64,000 nt of DNA, taken from Blasia pusilla. Its lineage: Eukaryota > Marchantiophyta > Marchantiopsida > Blasiales. Below are positions 29,100-39,824 of the stretch, in pieces. Position numbers and translations under genes: made by a program. Each line of letters opens with the position of its first letter. Within the stretch, counting starts at the first letter, position 1. The stretch is taken from the NCBI GenBank assembly GCA_050084515.1, contig CM114271.1:62001-126000 (forward strand), in the 5' to 3' direction. Under the pieces are notes generated by a model. The model did not search any database and had not been told where the DNA came from. It worked only from the letters and a program-made list of their open reading frames with translations.

Positions 29100-30490
29100 G
29101 CGTGTGTTTGCGCGGAAGTGCTCGATCATTTGCACTATTTTTCTTGCCTTGTAGAATCCACGTCACCGATGAAATTAGTGATATCCGGACTTGGAGATTT
29201 TCTCTTGGAAGTCAAAGATGTAGATAAAGTTCCCCGCAATATCTACAACTATTGTTCCTACTGCATTTTCAATAGCTTTGCTTCTTTAGGAAAGTTGGTG
29301 AAGTCTAGTGTAGGTGTGACACTTTTTGAAATTCTCTGCTCAAACTCCTTGACTCATTCATTGACATGGTCTATCATTGAATTCACAAGATCCTCCATAT
29401 CAAATTGCAGTTTCCGCTGCTCTCTCAAACTTTTCATTTGCAAAGTCTGAGAATCGGTTCCCCTTGAACTTTGAGTCTCACTACCTTGTAGCCTTGCATT
29501 TGTGAAAGGAGCAAAAGCCAATGCTTGTGAGTTCTTTGAAATTGGTTCAACCTTAGTTGTATCTATAATTATAATTTCCTCATGCGTCTCTGGAGATGCA
29601 ATAAAATTTTCAGACTTACAAGGTGGAGTTGGGCTCTACCTCGTCATAGACCTCCTAAGTTTCTTCAAGTCATGTTGTAGCTGATACAAGTACTCATTTT
29701 TTTTTCGAGCTGCACTTGATAATATTGCAGCCCCTGAAGTAGTCAGTCTCTCTCATGTGCCCAAGAAGCATCCTCTCATGCAACCCACCAATTCTATGGA
29801 GTTCCTGATTTCCAGGCCCAAAGGTTCTAAGGGTCCTTTCATCTCGCTTAAGGTGGAGTTGGCTCTCTCCATGTATTTCCCTAGCCTCAAACTCACTACA
29901 ACAGACTTGAATTAAATTGTTCAAATTATTGTTGAATAATTTGAACATTTCTTTCCAGTTCCTTCCAAAGATCCAACATATTTAGCGGTCTCCTTAAGAT
30001 CTTCTAAGCTTTCCTTGTGAAGTTCTTCTATTATGCCTTCCAAATATGTACATCTCTTAGACAACTCTTGAACCTTCTTCATCAAATTCTCTATTTCTTT
30101 CTCGAGATTAGAGATTCTCTTGCTTTGACTCCTCAACTTTTCAATCGGATTCCTATTCAGCAATGCAAGCCTGAATAGGAATCCGATTGAAAAGTTGAGG
30201 AGTCAAAAATTCAGTTGGATCTTTTCGTAACATGGGTTTCTTAGCTACTTTCCCATTTAGTCTTGGGCCATCATTGTGGGTCCCATTTTGAGTTTCAATT
30301 GAAAAGTCTGGGGAAAGCCTTGAGTTTCTTTCAAGCCTCTGAATTTGTTTCTTAGCTTAGCAACAGTGTTGTAAGATCTATGTAATTCCTTCTCCATGGT
30401 CTTTATAGCTTCACCTTTGATGAGTAAACATTCGTTGCGTAGGATCGAGCAGAAGAGCTCTATGTGCATCATCAAGCACTTTGTCACACT
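29100..30490 (-). pseudogene. Broken coiled-coil protein gene, unassigned
   Basis: Three successive - frames line up. 30,487-30,257 has MEKELHRSYNTVAKLRNKFR. 30,163-29,921 has KRISNLEKEIENLMKKVQEL followed by SKRCTYLEGIIEELHKESLE, a heptad-rich coiled coil. 29,948-29,694 has HRIGGLHERMLLGHMRETDY and continues past KKK into NEYLYQLQHDLKKLRRSM. Further on a degenerate frame gives QRKLQFDMEDLVNSMIDHVN. The joint between the first two frames contains a perfect 37-bp inverted repeat. The protein is not recognised. Alternatives are a host coiled-coil gene or a retroelement Gag-like ORF. Confidence 0.5.
30124..30207. repeat. Perfect 37-bp inverted repeat with 10-base loop
   Basis: Left arm 30,124-30,160, loop CAATGCAAGC, right arm 30,171-30,207; the arms are identical on opposite strands. 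The left arm is part of the coiled-coil reading frame (SQSKR..NPIEKLR), so the right arm is an inverted copy of coding sequence. Confidence 0.97.
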
Positions 30491-30822
30491 GCTCTAGCCG
30501 CAAATAGACTTGTGCTCTATTTGTGTAAGCTAATTCACCGTGTTGACGGATCCCACCTTCATGGGGATAACATAGAGCTTCCCATGGATCACTCTCCCGA
30601 CATGACGCTTGCCCAATGTGATCTCAGGCAGAATAATATTCTTCAAGCCTTGACAATGTATCTACTAACATGTTATCCTTGCAGTTCAACTTGCAGTGCG
30701 TGAAGAGGTTGTTGAAGTGGAGGACAGCGCAATCGTGGGTCAGTTCAGAACGAGTTCCCACTCCGATTGGCGACGAGTCAAATCCGGGTAAGGGCTCTAA
30801 ATCCATATACAATTTGCCCTAC

Positions 30823-31091
30823 TCCGACGGGTTGCATCTCTGCATGCAGCCCGTCGGATTGTCTGAGCTGGTAACTGCGGTGTTGCAATCCGTCTGAAAG
30901 CGACGGTTTGCAAATTTACCACAAGTCTCCATTGGATGAATGCGACCCGTCGAAAACCGACGGGTTGCAAGTGCTTATGCTTTTCCTTGTGTTTTTGGAA
31001 TGATGCAACTTGACCGAGAAAGCGACGGGTTGCTCTTAGCCAACCATGGGCTGCTCTAAGCCAGCAACGTGTCGACTTCCGACGGGTTGCT
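30823..31091. repeat. Array of CCGACGGGTTGC motifs
   Basis: The 12-base word or close forms occur at about 30,823, 30,898, 30,957, 31,022 and 31,079 (+) and in reverse at about 30,847 and 30,942. Two + copies are paired with a nearby reverse copy, giving small hairpins. Another copy (CCGACGGGTTGG) is at 32,001, beyond the methyltransferase remnant, so the motif flanks that remnant on both sides. Confidence 0.7.
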
Positions 31092-31298
31092 CATGGCAAA
31101 AAAAATCACTAACACTTGTAAAACAAGTCGTCGGACTCAGATAGGTTGCTCCAATGTTAGGACTATAACGAAGTTCTCTAGGGTTAAGCAAAGTTCTTTG
31201 GGGACGTGTTGCACATTGTGTCACCATACTGAGAGAAGACCAGCATTCAAGTAGCTCTTTCTTGTTGCTGATATTATTTCCAACCTGCTTCTTTACAA

Positions 31299-31900
31299 AT
31301 GGACCACTCCTATATTTACTGCTTTGCTCGGCCCGAGCACAACTTCCAAGTGTTTAAGATCCTCAATCCAGTGGATCCATGATCCGATGGGTACAACTTA
31401 GATAGCTTATACAATTCCCCCTCAGGAATTTACATGCAAGACGGTACCCCCATGCTTGGAGGAAGGGCAAAGTCGCCAGCCCTCATGCAAACGCTCATCA
31501 AGCTCTGCTCAGGGCGTGTGACTTGGTGTTCGACTTAGTGGGCCTTTTAGGGGCGAGTATTAGAGGCCCTTGGCATAGTGGTAGGAACATTCTTTGCCTT
31601 GAGGGAAGGCAAGACATGTTTGACCTTTGCAAAGAGGCAAAGCCAGATTACGACAGGCTAGTTAGGGCGTACAACTCTCCTCCGAAGCCGAGAGCTCCGG
31701 TTCCAGACCCACCATTGGTAGTGACACCATCGTCACTTCCCACGATTTCGAAAATCGGGAGGGCAAGGTCGACTGTAATTCTGGAAGAGCTCTCGGACGA
31801 TGACTCGTGAGTTCAAAAACTCAAGGACCTAGATTGACTACAACATTTTGGAGTAGGGATTTATTTGATGACGAGGCAGAAGAATTCATAGAATAGATCA
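31299..31900 (+). pseudogene. N4/N6-type DNA methyltransferase remnant
   Basis: From 31,299 the frame reads MDHSYIYCFARPEHNFQVFK, a stop, SLYNSPSGIYMQDGTPM and GGRAKSPALMQTLIKLCSG. After a one-base frame shift near 31,505 come DLVFDLVGLLGASIRG, WHSGRNILCLEG and QDMFDLCKEAKPDY, up to 31,810. The run K-S-P-x-L-M-x-x-L-I, then D-x-V-x-D-x-x-G-x-x-G-A-S, then G-R-N-x-L-C-L-E-G matches the end of class-beta amino-methyltransferases (KPxxLxxxLIxxxSxxGDxVLDPFxGSGxT, then GRxxxGxE), where motif I follows motif X. The catalytic DPPY-type motif would lie upstream and is not visible. A later piece, DEAEEFIE-stop-IKRR (TAG 31,894), may continue it. Likely element- or host-derived; decayed. Confidence 0.5.
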
Positions 31901-32539
31901 AACGTAGAGTTCCAAGCTTCCTTAAGATGTAATAAAGGACAAGATTTTTTCGAACGATGATGGTGTTTGTAAAATTTTGCTGAGGTGCAACCTGTAAAAT
32001 TCCGACGGGTTGGGAGGGGTGCAGCTTCTCAGTTTCTCAGATTTAGGATCTGAATGAAGGGACATTAGTTCCTCTTTACTCTAGACAACTAACAATATTT
32101 TGGTTCAATTATTGTCTCGTATGTTCACGTTTCACAAAGTTGGTCTTTATTTGAACCTTTCGTTGAGATGAGATTGCTACTTCTCGTCAAATTATTTGCC
32201 AATGGTCCTCCAACAAAAATACCCCTGGGCACAGCTTACTGTAGACTGAGATAGGCAATGTGAAGAAACTTAGGCTCTTATGGAGAGTGATGGAAAAATT
32301 TTTGTAGTGGTCTTATGATGTCTACTTGTTTTTCGCCCCCTGAAAAAAGGAGGTTTCTTTAGGCCCAAATATGGACCACTACCTACTCTCTTCTAAAGAT
32401 TTCATGAATTTGAAAGCAAACAAAAATTTCAAATATGTCAAAAAGTTTTGAAGAGAGGAGGCGGATTTGGCCCTTTTTTTTAAAGAGAGACTCTCCTCTC
32501 TTCCTCTCCTCTCTTCCTCTATCCTACAAGAGTACCAGC
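31901..32539. other. No gene recognised
   Basis: Contains a further CCGACGGGTTG word (32,001) and a CT-rich run (32,490-32,525) just before the third gypsy copy. No coding signal was seen. Confidence 0.4.
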
Positions 32540-32544
32540 CCTCC

Positions 32545-33297
32545 TTGTAGGAGAGTTAGATATGTTCTCCAGCGTACATTTTGGAGAACGTGTCTTTGTT
32601 GGGAGACACTCGTGCACGTGTGATGACGAGTGTGCATGAAGTGAGGTCTTGGTTAGGACATGTTGTGTTGCTAGATGGAGCGAGAGTTGGATCACGTGCC
32701 CATCGTGCACGACTGTGGTGGACGAACTTGATACCATCAGAGGTACTGAGTCAAGCATATGATAAAGTCCAGAGAGCACCACATCTCACAATGGATACTA
32801 TTTTGGGCTCACGGCGTTGATCTTAGGTGGTGACGCCGGATGATAGACCATTGTTGGCCATGGCCAATAGGGTGGGGGAGTTGAGGGCAGCCTTACCTAC
32901 GTTGGTGAGCTTCCCAACATCCCATGCCTTTTGTCAGGGAGGGCCAGGCATGATTTGGGATGAGGTGACCGGAGCATTGGAGGAGCCTATAGCACATGAG
33001 CGCGAGCGCGCCATGGGGTTTGCTACAAGTACTACGGCGGTGCCATGTATCACAGAGGCATCTCGGAGACAAGTGTTGGGGCAGGCAATGGACCTCAACT
33101 GTCTCACATGGATAGCCATCCTAGGTATGGCTGAGCAGAGACGGATGCGAGTGTCATCCATGTCGTCACGTCCACGAGTTGGACCATTGTCTACAGCGTC
33201 TGTAGAGGCATTGGCTGGGGACGGACGAGGAGAGATAGGCACCCATGGACTTCTTGGGACGTCGTTCGAGCGGAGAGTGCAAAGGCGTCCAAAGTAG
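32545..33297 (+). pseudogene. C5 methyltransferase C-terminal half (third copy)
   Basis: The clearest copy. AYILENVSLLGDTRARV (motif VI) is followed by GHVVLLDGARVGSRAHRARL, WWTNLIPSEVLSQAYDKVQR, a stop (TAG at 32,824), and DDRPLLAMANRVGELRAALP. Then come TLVSFPTSHAFCQGGPGMIW, ERERAMGF (motif IX-like) and SEASRRQVLGQAMDLNCLTW (motif X). The target-recognition part and SAM-pocket closing motif are both readable. The frame 32,827-33,297 is open for 156 codons and continues into the linker. The N-terminal half with motifs I and IV is missing here, so this copy cannot act. Confidence 0.85.
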
Positions 33298-33425
33298 CAC
33301 ATGTTCATTTTTTGGATGTAGAGCATGGTGTAGGAGGTCAGAGTGGAGTGGTTGTTGCGGAGATGGCTAGGGTTGCTACATAGCAACCAAAGCCAGAGGT
33401 TGCGTCCTCTCCAAGTGAGATCACA

Positions 33426-34312
33426 ATGGAGACTTGGGAGCATGTGATAGGTCTCAAGTTGATAGGAGGAGAGCGACGGCGAGTTCATAGCTTTCTGAGA
33501 GGGCATGTTAGTTGTTTTGCCTTCAGTATGAGAGACTTGGGTACGCTGAAGGGTCCTAGGATACGGATTGAGCTGGCTAGTGATACGCTGATCTTTCCTC
33601 GACCCTACAGGTATTCTCATATGGAGCGAACCTTGATTCAGAGCAGGATTCAAGACTTGTTGGAGGCAGGCCTTGTGGAGTTATCACATGGGGAGTATGC
33701 ATCTGCCATAGTCATGCCGGCGAAGAAGGATATGTATGGCAATTGGACGGATAGGCAGATGTGTGGAGATTACCGTCCTATCAACCAACAGACGAGGTCA
33801 GATTGGTACGTCATGCCTACTCCTGAGGAGATCTTTGATGGGGTAGGGCATGCAAAGATCTTCAGTACTTTAGATCTCCGTGTTGGCTATCATACGCTTC
33901 CTATCAGGTTGGAGGACCGGGAGAAGACAACATTCTGGGGGATAGATTGGTTTGGGAGAGATTGCTTGTATTAGTGGCGGTTCTTACCGTTTGGGTTGAA
34001 GAATGCACCTGTAGAGTTTTAGAGAGTGATGGATAGGATTCTCACTGGCTTGGATTTTGAACGATGTTACATAGATGATATTCTTATCTTCACTTCCATG
34101 GTTGAGGAGCATGAGTGACACTTGGAGCAGGTGCTTCGGCGATTGTAGTTAGATGGACTGAAGTTACATCCAGGCAAGTGCAGATTCTTTCAAGAGCACA
34201 TTAAGTACTTGGGACACACCATATACTTGAGTGGGTAAGGCGTTCAGCAGACGAAGGTGGAGGCTATTACGCAGATTCCACGCCCTACAAATGTGAGTCA
34301 AGTCCGAGCAAC
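33426..34312 (+). pseudogene. Gypsy reverse transcriptase, nearly complete
   Basis: DLGTLKGPRIRIELASDTLI, SHGEYASAIVMPAKK, QMCGDYRPINQQT, MPTPEEIFDGVGHAKIFSTL with DLRVGYH (motif A), WRFLPFGLKNAPVEF (motif B), CYIDDILIF (YIDD catalytic motif, about 34,065) and LHPGKCRFFQEHIKYLGHTI. Stops: TAG 33,972 (Y-stop-WRF), TAG 34,020 (F-stop-RVMD), TGA 34,116 (E-stop-HLEQV) and TAG 34,146 (L-stop-LDG). Family alignment expects Q, Q, R and Q at these sites. The segment missing in the two long copies is present here. Confidence 0.9.
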
Positions 34313-34567
34313 ATTGCCAAGGTGAAGTACAACTCCTACGCGGGAGAGTGCTTGGCTGCAGTGTGGGCCGTGGCACATTTCAAGTGCTATTTATTCAGAA
34401 ATCCTTTCACACTTATCAGTGATCATCAGCCGTTGAGGTGGTTGATGCAGTTCGACAAGCTTACAGGAAAGATTGCCATGTGGGCTCTATTACCACAGCA
34501 GTATGAGTTTAAGGTGGTTCATAGGTTAGGTTGGCTGAACCAAGATGCGGATGGGTTGAGTCGTAAC
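34313..34567 (+). pseudogene. Gypsy RNase H C-terminal part (third copy)
   Basis: KVKYNSYAGECLAAVWAVAH, FTLISDHQPLRWLMQ and KVVHRLGWLNQDADGLSRNP. The N-terminal half of RNase H (including HTDWS) is lost by the deletion that joins RT to this part. Here the glutamine codon is CAA (NQDAD), where the long copies have TAG. Confidence 0.88.
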
Positions 34568-34583
34568 CCTAAACCCTAAACCC
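34567..34583 (+). repeat. Telomere-type heptamers at the gypsy/MULE junction
   Basis: CCCTAAACCCTAAACCC: two complete plant telomere heptamers plus CCC. Gypsy homology ends at the first CCC (34,569) and MULE homology starts at the last CCC (34,581). The 11 bases between them belong to neither and complete the telomere pattern. Confidence 0.85.
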
Positions 34584-35799
34584 ACCTTTCCCTTCTTTCT
34601 CCTTCCCCTTACTTGCCTTTGTGTTCCATACTCCCCCGTTTCTTGCTCCCTCTACCTCCACTCCCTCCTCTCTCATTGCTCCACTTATCCTTGCCTTGCA
34701 TTCCATCATGGATTATAAAGTGTGGGTCCCACCTCTTGGAACCCATGTTTGTCCTAAGGAAGGACTTGTCCATTTTTTTGCAACCATCATTGATAATATT
34801 TGTCGAGTCCTCGATATTGTAACTAGCCTCCAATACTGTAAATAGTTGCAAGCTCCGATGAACACGTTGTAGAAGAATGCCGCCAAGTGATAATATTTGT
34901 CTTTTCCGCGATATTGTAAATAGCTGTCACCTTCACCAATGAATGCTTTTAGGATGCCGCAAGGTGAAATTAGTCTTCAGGTCCCCCATGCTGTAAAAAG
35001 CCGCTATCTCCATTGAACATAATGAGGCAGAATGCCGCCAAGTGATAAAAGACGTTGGGTCCTTGAGACTCTAAAAATCCGCCAACTCCACCTGACACAC
35101 TACGGCAGAATGTTGCCAAGTGACAATAGCCAACAAACCCCCGATATAGTAAATAGCCGACTCCGACAAACGGTGGAAAAATTTGAGAGACTTCTTAAGC
35201 AACTTTGGAGGGAAACTTCCTAGCTAATACAACCCCCTGCAAAGATTCATTCCTTGTGAGGCTTTCATACCGTGCCACATAAGATGCCGTACAGTACAGA
35301 GGGAGCACACTGGATAAGAATTGAGAGTGTAGTTTAGGGTGAAAGCACCGTTGTGGTTCAAAGGTTAATCTCTAAATTTTACTTACACATTTAATTTACT
35401 TGCTGCACCTAATCATTCAAAAATCTCAATCATTCTCCTATTGTTCATGCGAGCATGTTCATTAGATTTGATGCTTTAAGAATGGACGGTAGGGAGTCGG
35501 CTTGAGTGACATTGGGCACATCGTCCAAAGATAATGCTTGAGACTTGAGAAAACACCATTTTCCTCTTGATGAGAAAAGCCTATTCATAGGTGATGATGA
35601 CATTGAGAAGAAGTATGCAGTGTATGGATGACGGCCTTTGGTGTCAGAGTCCAAAGCCGTGGTTGACTTGTGGAAAGTTTCCATATTCGAAAATAAGCCT
35701 AATCTTGAAGGATAAAGTCTGGAAGAAGGTATGGACTCTTTAGTTACTCCAAAGTTGTGAGTGTGTGAATGTTGGAAAGGTAGGAAGGGTAGCTTGCGT

Positions 35800-37290
35800 G
35801 TATTTTAAGCGCCGGGTAAGAAGGAATCCTCGGCAAGATAATCACCAAGGCTGATATTTTGTAATGCAATCAGCGGATTCCAAAAGTTGGAATGCAAGTA
35901 TAGTCTTTTCTTTTGGGGTTGTGGAACTTTTGAGATGCTCATACGCTTGTGGACCCACTCCTTACAAACGTTGCTCACATGTTGTGCAGCCCAAAGACAA
36001 TCTGATTGGATGACTTTGAGTTTGCACTTGATTGTTGAATCAGATGCTCTCTTAGTGTTAGAGAAAACAATTGTGTGCGGACAAAGAAATGCCATCGGCT
36101 TCAGACTTTGAGATATGGAGCTAAGATAAGAGGGAAAGGGTTTCTTGAGAGAATCAAGGGAAAAGCATTTAGTGAAAATGAGCATGCGGATCAAAGATGA
36201 TGGTGTGTACCGGTGTGATGAAGTGAAATGCATGACGGGAGAGGATGCATATTCAAAGAAAAAATGCCTTGTACATGCAAGAGTTGATAGTCTAAGAGAC
36301 GATGGGGTAGTGGTGGAGAAAAGCCGCCAAAATATTCCTTCAAGACACATTGTTAGCGAAAATTCTCTCTCAACTAGCTATAGCAACTTTCATGGGTGCT
36401 ACATATGGTAGGTGTAAATATTTAAGTCCATTGGGATTGGGGCCTACCTTGGAGAGCCAATCTGCAACGACGACTAAAGATTGCAAGCTTTTATCAGAGT
36501 AAATTTTGTCTCTCATTGCCTTGTTGCCCAAGAGCATGGATACCCACTTGACGGCTAATCATAGACTCCCTCTAGTAGCCGTTCTCCGCTAGCAAAGCAT
36601 GGACATTCCAGCATCAAGTGTTTGGGGGCAACAAGAAAGAAATGAGGACCCTACAATTCCTAGGGATTATATTGGTACACACGCACCATGGCATCCACAA
36701 CATTCCAAGAGGCCACACCGCCTTGTCCTTAGAAGTTCCTTCATTGAGGTATTGCCATCCTCAAAGGATTTTGCTGAAAGAAGGAGGAAGCGTGGAGAAA
36801 TATCAAAGGATAAAGAGGTATCCACCATGACTTGAAATGGTGCACGCGGTGAATTTTCAAGGTACCTTTGTATGGAAAATGAGAAGGGACGACCCAAGAT
36901 CAAGAAGATTTGTGAGTAGAGGGTAAGATGTCACCGACACAAGAAGTCTAGTGCCTACTAAATAACGGTGTGTAACCTAAAGCACACATGTCTAGGCCAT
37001 ATTCACACATGGACACGCCCGACCCATAAAGCCAAGTGGCTTTCTATGGTATTAACATAGAGGGTTGTGAATCAACCAAGTATTCTTGTGGGCAAGCTTA
37101 TAAATGTCCATGCCCAGAATAACTGAAGGCACACTTGGTACTTCCTAGCTTGGAGATGCTAAGAGAACTTTCGGCATTGGATAAATAGGGTCGAATGTGC
37201 TAGTTTCCGCATGGTTCTAGCCTTCATTCACGTTGTGAACAAAGTTGACCCTCTTGCAACCACTACATGGGATGTTTGGGATTTGGAATG
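35800..37290 (+). pseudogene. N-terminal part of MULE-encoded protein (inverted copy)
   Basis: Open + frames at 35,887-36,111, 36,145-36,411, 36,599-36,835 and from 37,211 correspond to those on the - strand of the left copy. MSMRIKDDGVYRCDEVKC is conserved with one residue change. The domain is unassigned. Their + orientation here matches the transposase downstream. Confidence 0.4.
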
Positions 37291-37620
37291 TAGGTTTAAG
37301 CGATTCCTCCCTGAGCCTGCGGGCTCAAGGATGAATGGGATGTTTGGGATTTGGAATGGGTCACGCCTGCCCACCTCAAGACCGTGCCTTCCTCCCCCAA
37401 AGCCCACACTTGCCCGCCCTAGCCTGCGCCCAATCAGCTCTAAGCCCACACCTTCCCGCGGTAGCCTGCGCCTGCCCACCTTGAGCCCGCATCCAATCAG
37501 GCTCGAGCCCCGGCCTTCTCACCCTAGCCCATGTTGAGCCCAACCTATGGACCACGCAATGGGTGTGGGCTTCAATAGCCCGGGTCTAGGTGGTGGGCTC
37601 GGGTGCAGGCCCGGGTGGGG
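37290..37620. repeat. GC-rich tract in the MULE (inverted copy)
   Basis: Rich in GAGCCC/GCCTGCG motifs. Here the pattern is the most regular of the three copies, with successive GCCCAC-CTTGCCCGC-type and AATCAG-CTCTAAGCCC-type words. It interrupts the transposase just before the DDE core. Confidence 0.6.
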
Positions 37621-39570
37621 CATGTCGAAGGATATATCCGGACTTGTCTGTTTCCGTTCAACCTTGCTTAGATGCATGCCATTCAAAAAATGGGAAATAT
37701 CCAATACAAATTTTCATAGCTTCCATGTTGGAAAGGAATGCCAACACCATCATTCTAGCGTATGGGATCTTTCTCGTGAGAGCAACAAGGATTGGGAATG
37801 GTTTGCTCACATTTGAAGATTGCAATCCCTAGCCTTGATGATCCAAATATAGTTATGATTTCAGATAAAAAAAGGGATTGCTACATGTTGTTAATATTAT
37901 TTTTTCCAATAACATATATAGCATGTGTGCTTAACATCTACGAGCAAATGTGAAATCAAGATATGGAAAAGTGGCAAAGGAGTATTTTATCGCATGCCTC
38001 TATGCAAGGTCAAGGGAAAAGTAAGTATTTCCTATCATTGACTAACTACTAATCCTAGGTGTTGGATGGTGATTATTTAATCTTTTGAACATCATTTACT
38101 AGTGTCTAATTTGAGTCATGGTGCCTAATTTCAGTCATGACTCCTAATCTTAGTCTTGGCGGCTAATCTCAATGTTGCCTGCTAAACTCAGTGTTGGTGG
38201 TTTTTGGCAAAGGTTTTAGGATTCGTCTTCATTGTGTATAGGTTTGAATTTTGGTTGAATGAGATGGAAAGGCATCATATACAGAAGATTTGTGACCTTA
38301 TTTCTTATATCCGAGAGAAATAGAACCACAAAAGTATGCTAGGTATGGACTCTCCTTACCTCGATATGGCAAAGTTAGTTCAAATCTAGTAGAGGTAATA
38401 AATTATGCCATCAAGCCAATTACAGACATTCCTCCTTTGGGCATTCCATGCGGGTTTTGGAACTATATGATGAAAACTTAGACCGAGAGGAAGTTAGAAG
38501 CATACCACCCTCATAAATACAACTTCTCGGTAACCACCTATGCCCTACTTCAATATCGATATAAGGAGAGCATATGTCAAGGGTTTGAAGTGATTTCCTC
38601 TGATGAAGCGCTTTTGTCATCTCAACAACAAATATGCATGAATCCATGTTCAGTTGAGTCCTAAGTGTCAATGTTCCTACCTTGAGTTTCAAGATAAATG
38701 TTGGCCTTGTACTCATGTAATGGCTTGAGATATGTTCACTGGAATGGATTCATAATAGCTATTTGATTGATTTGGAACAATTACTTCATCAAGCGCATCT
38801 ATAGTAGTAGTATACCAAGGGTAAAGTGTGATGACCTTATCCCATCCTGTTGCAACTCGATGAGGACATCATCGTGTTGTACGTATTCCTAGAAATGGAC
38901 CTAGAAGGTCGCATAACGACTAAAGAAGTTCAAGGAAAAATATCCTACCCAATACATGACTATGCAACAAGTTAGAAATAAATATGGATGGCGTTGCTTC
39001 ACGTGGAGACATACCTAAAGGGAGAGGATATGTGAGAATTGGTCGGCGGTGTTCCCATTGCTTGAGAGAAGGGCACAACCAAAATATTTGTGAGGATCTA
39101 AAATCAGATATAGCGTTGGAAGACCCATGAGGAGAAGATCTCACATCCATAGACATAGCCCCAAGTAGTGCAAAGAACTATCAATCTTGCGGATAATAGC
39201 GGTGATATAGGGGATGTCAATGGTGTATATACTTCTCCTGTGAGTGAGCAACAAAGGAAAATGATGGATTTGGCAAATAAAAGTGTGGATCATATGGCGT
39301 ATAATGGTGTTGATTAGTTGGCAAAAAGAAATGTTGTACACAATTGTATTAGAACCCAGCAATCAAGTCTAGGGGTGAAGGTAGAAATAAAGCGACCTTT
39401 ATTTGCATGAGAATAGGAGGTAGGAGAATAGTGGTGATCATTGGGTGGAGTATTTTTCTTATTTGGCCAATACCAATGTTGCTCCAGTGGCGGTTAATCA
39501 TGGCGGCTATGGGAAAGAAAATAGTAGTGGTGGTTTGGTAGTTGATCAAAGTGGAGTTATCCTAGAGTAA
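37621..39570 (+). pseudogene. MULE transposase core to C-terminus (inverted copy)
   Basis: The first catalytic Asp is in CLDACHSKNGKYPIQIFIAS (Asp codon 37,671-37,673). ESNKDWEWFAHI follows in the next frame, and the second Asp is in VMISDKK (37,864-37,866). The SWIM zinc finger is CQCSYLEFQDKCWPCTH with ligands at 38,666, 38,672, 38,708 and 38,714 (C-x-C-x11-C-x-H). The CCHC knuckle is CSHCLREGHNQNIC (about 39,049-39,090), and the tail ends DQSGVILE at about 39,568. The third catalytic acidic residue was not located with confidence. It is broken by frameshifts at 37,770 and 37,870 and by stops in the CCHC-tail region. Confidence 0.85.
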
Positions 39571-39824
39571 AATTTTGGAAAGGACTTCAGATTTTTTGTT
39601 CTTAATATTCATGGATAAACGTGTTGTCTTGCCAACCCAAATAATTGCAATATAGAATAGAATTTCTTTTAAGCTGCCTGAAAGTCCTTCTGGTATTACA
39701 ATTCAATGCATATATGGGCCTAGGGGACACGATTTAAGCCACCAACCATCCTAGCTAGTCATGCATCATCTAAAATGGAGTACCTAGTAGGCATTTGTTT
39801 CCTTTTATTACCTTAGTAGCCTCA

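Larger units (their letters stand above)
32540..34569 (+). mobile_element. Third gypsy copy (methyltransferase-RT-RNase H), truncated
   Basis: The same element family as at 1,202-6,450 but diverged. It is 5'-truncated within the methyltransferase (just before motif VI). It keeps a nearly complete RT, lacks about 290 bases between RT thumb and RNase H (joint near 34,312, GCA microhomology), and ends abruptly after GLSRNP at 34,569. There, telomere-like repeats and the inverted MULE begin. Integrase and PHD are absent. It shows that the methyltransferase belongs to the family and is not a chance insertion in one copy. Confidence 0.88.
34581..39824 (+). mobile_element. MULE block, inverted copy
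   Basis: Reverse complement of 7,779-13,033 (and of 54,607-59,837). The left end cuts through the hAT-like MITE (its remaining part ends at 34,788, followed by ATTGATAA). The right end stops at a TGAG tetramer with no obvious target duplication. It includes the 78-bp array (about 34,797-35,200), the N-terminal frames, the GC-rich tract (37,290-37,620) and the transposase core. Differences from the left copy are scattered substitutions rather than the dense indels seen between the two direct copies. Confidence 0.92.

Noticed and set aside
29694-30163. Coiled-coil frames as a known retroviral Gag
   Set aside because: No zinc knuckle, LTR or pol nearby; left as unassigned.
34567-34583. A true telomere or chromosome end
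   Set aside because: Only two heptamers, with normal repeat DNA on both sides.
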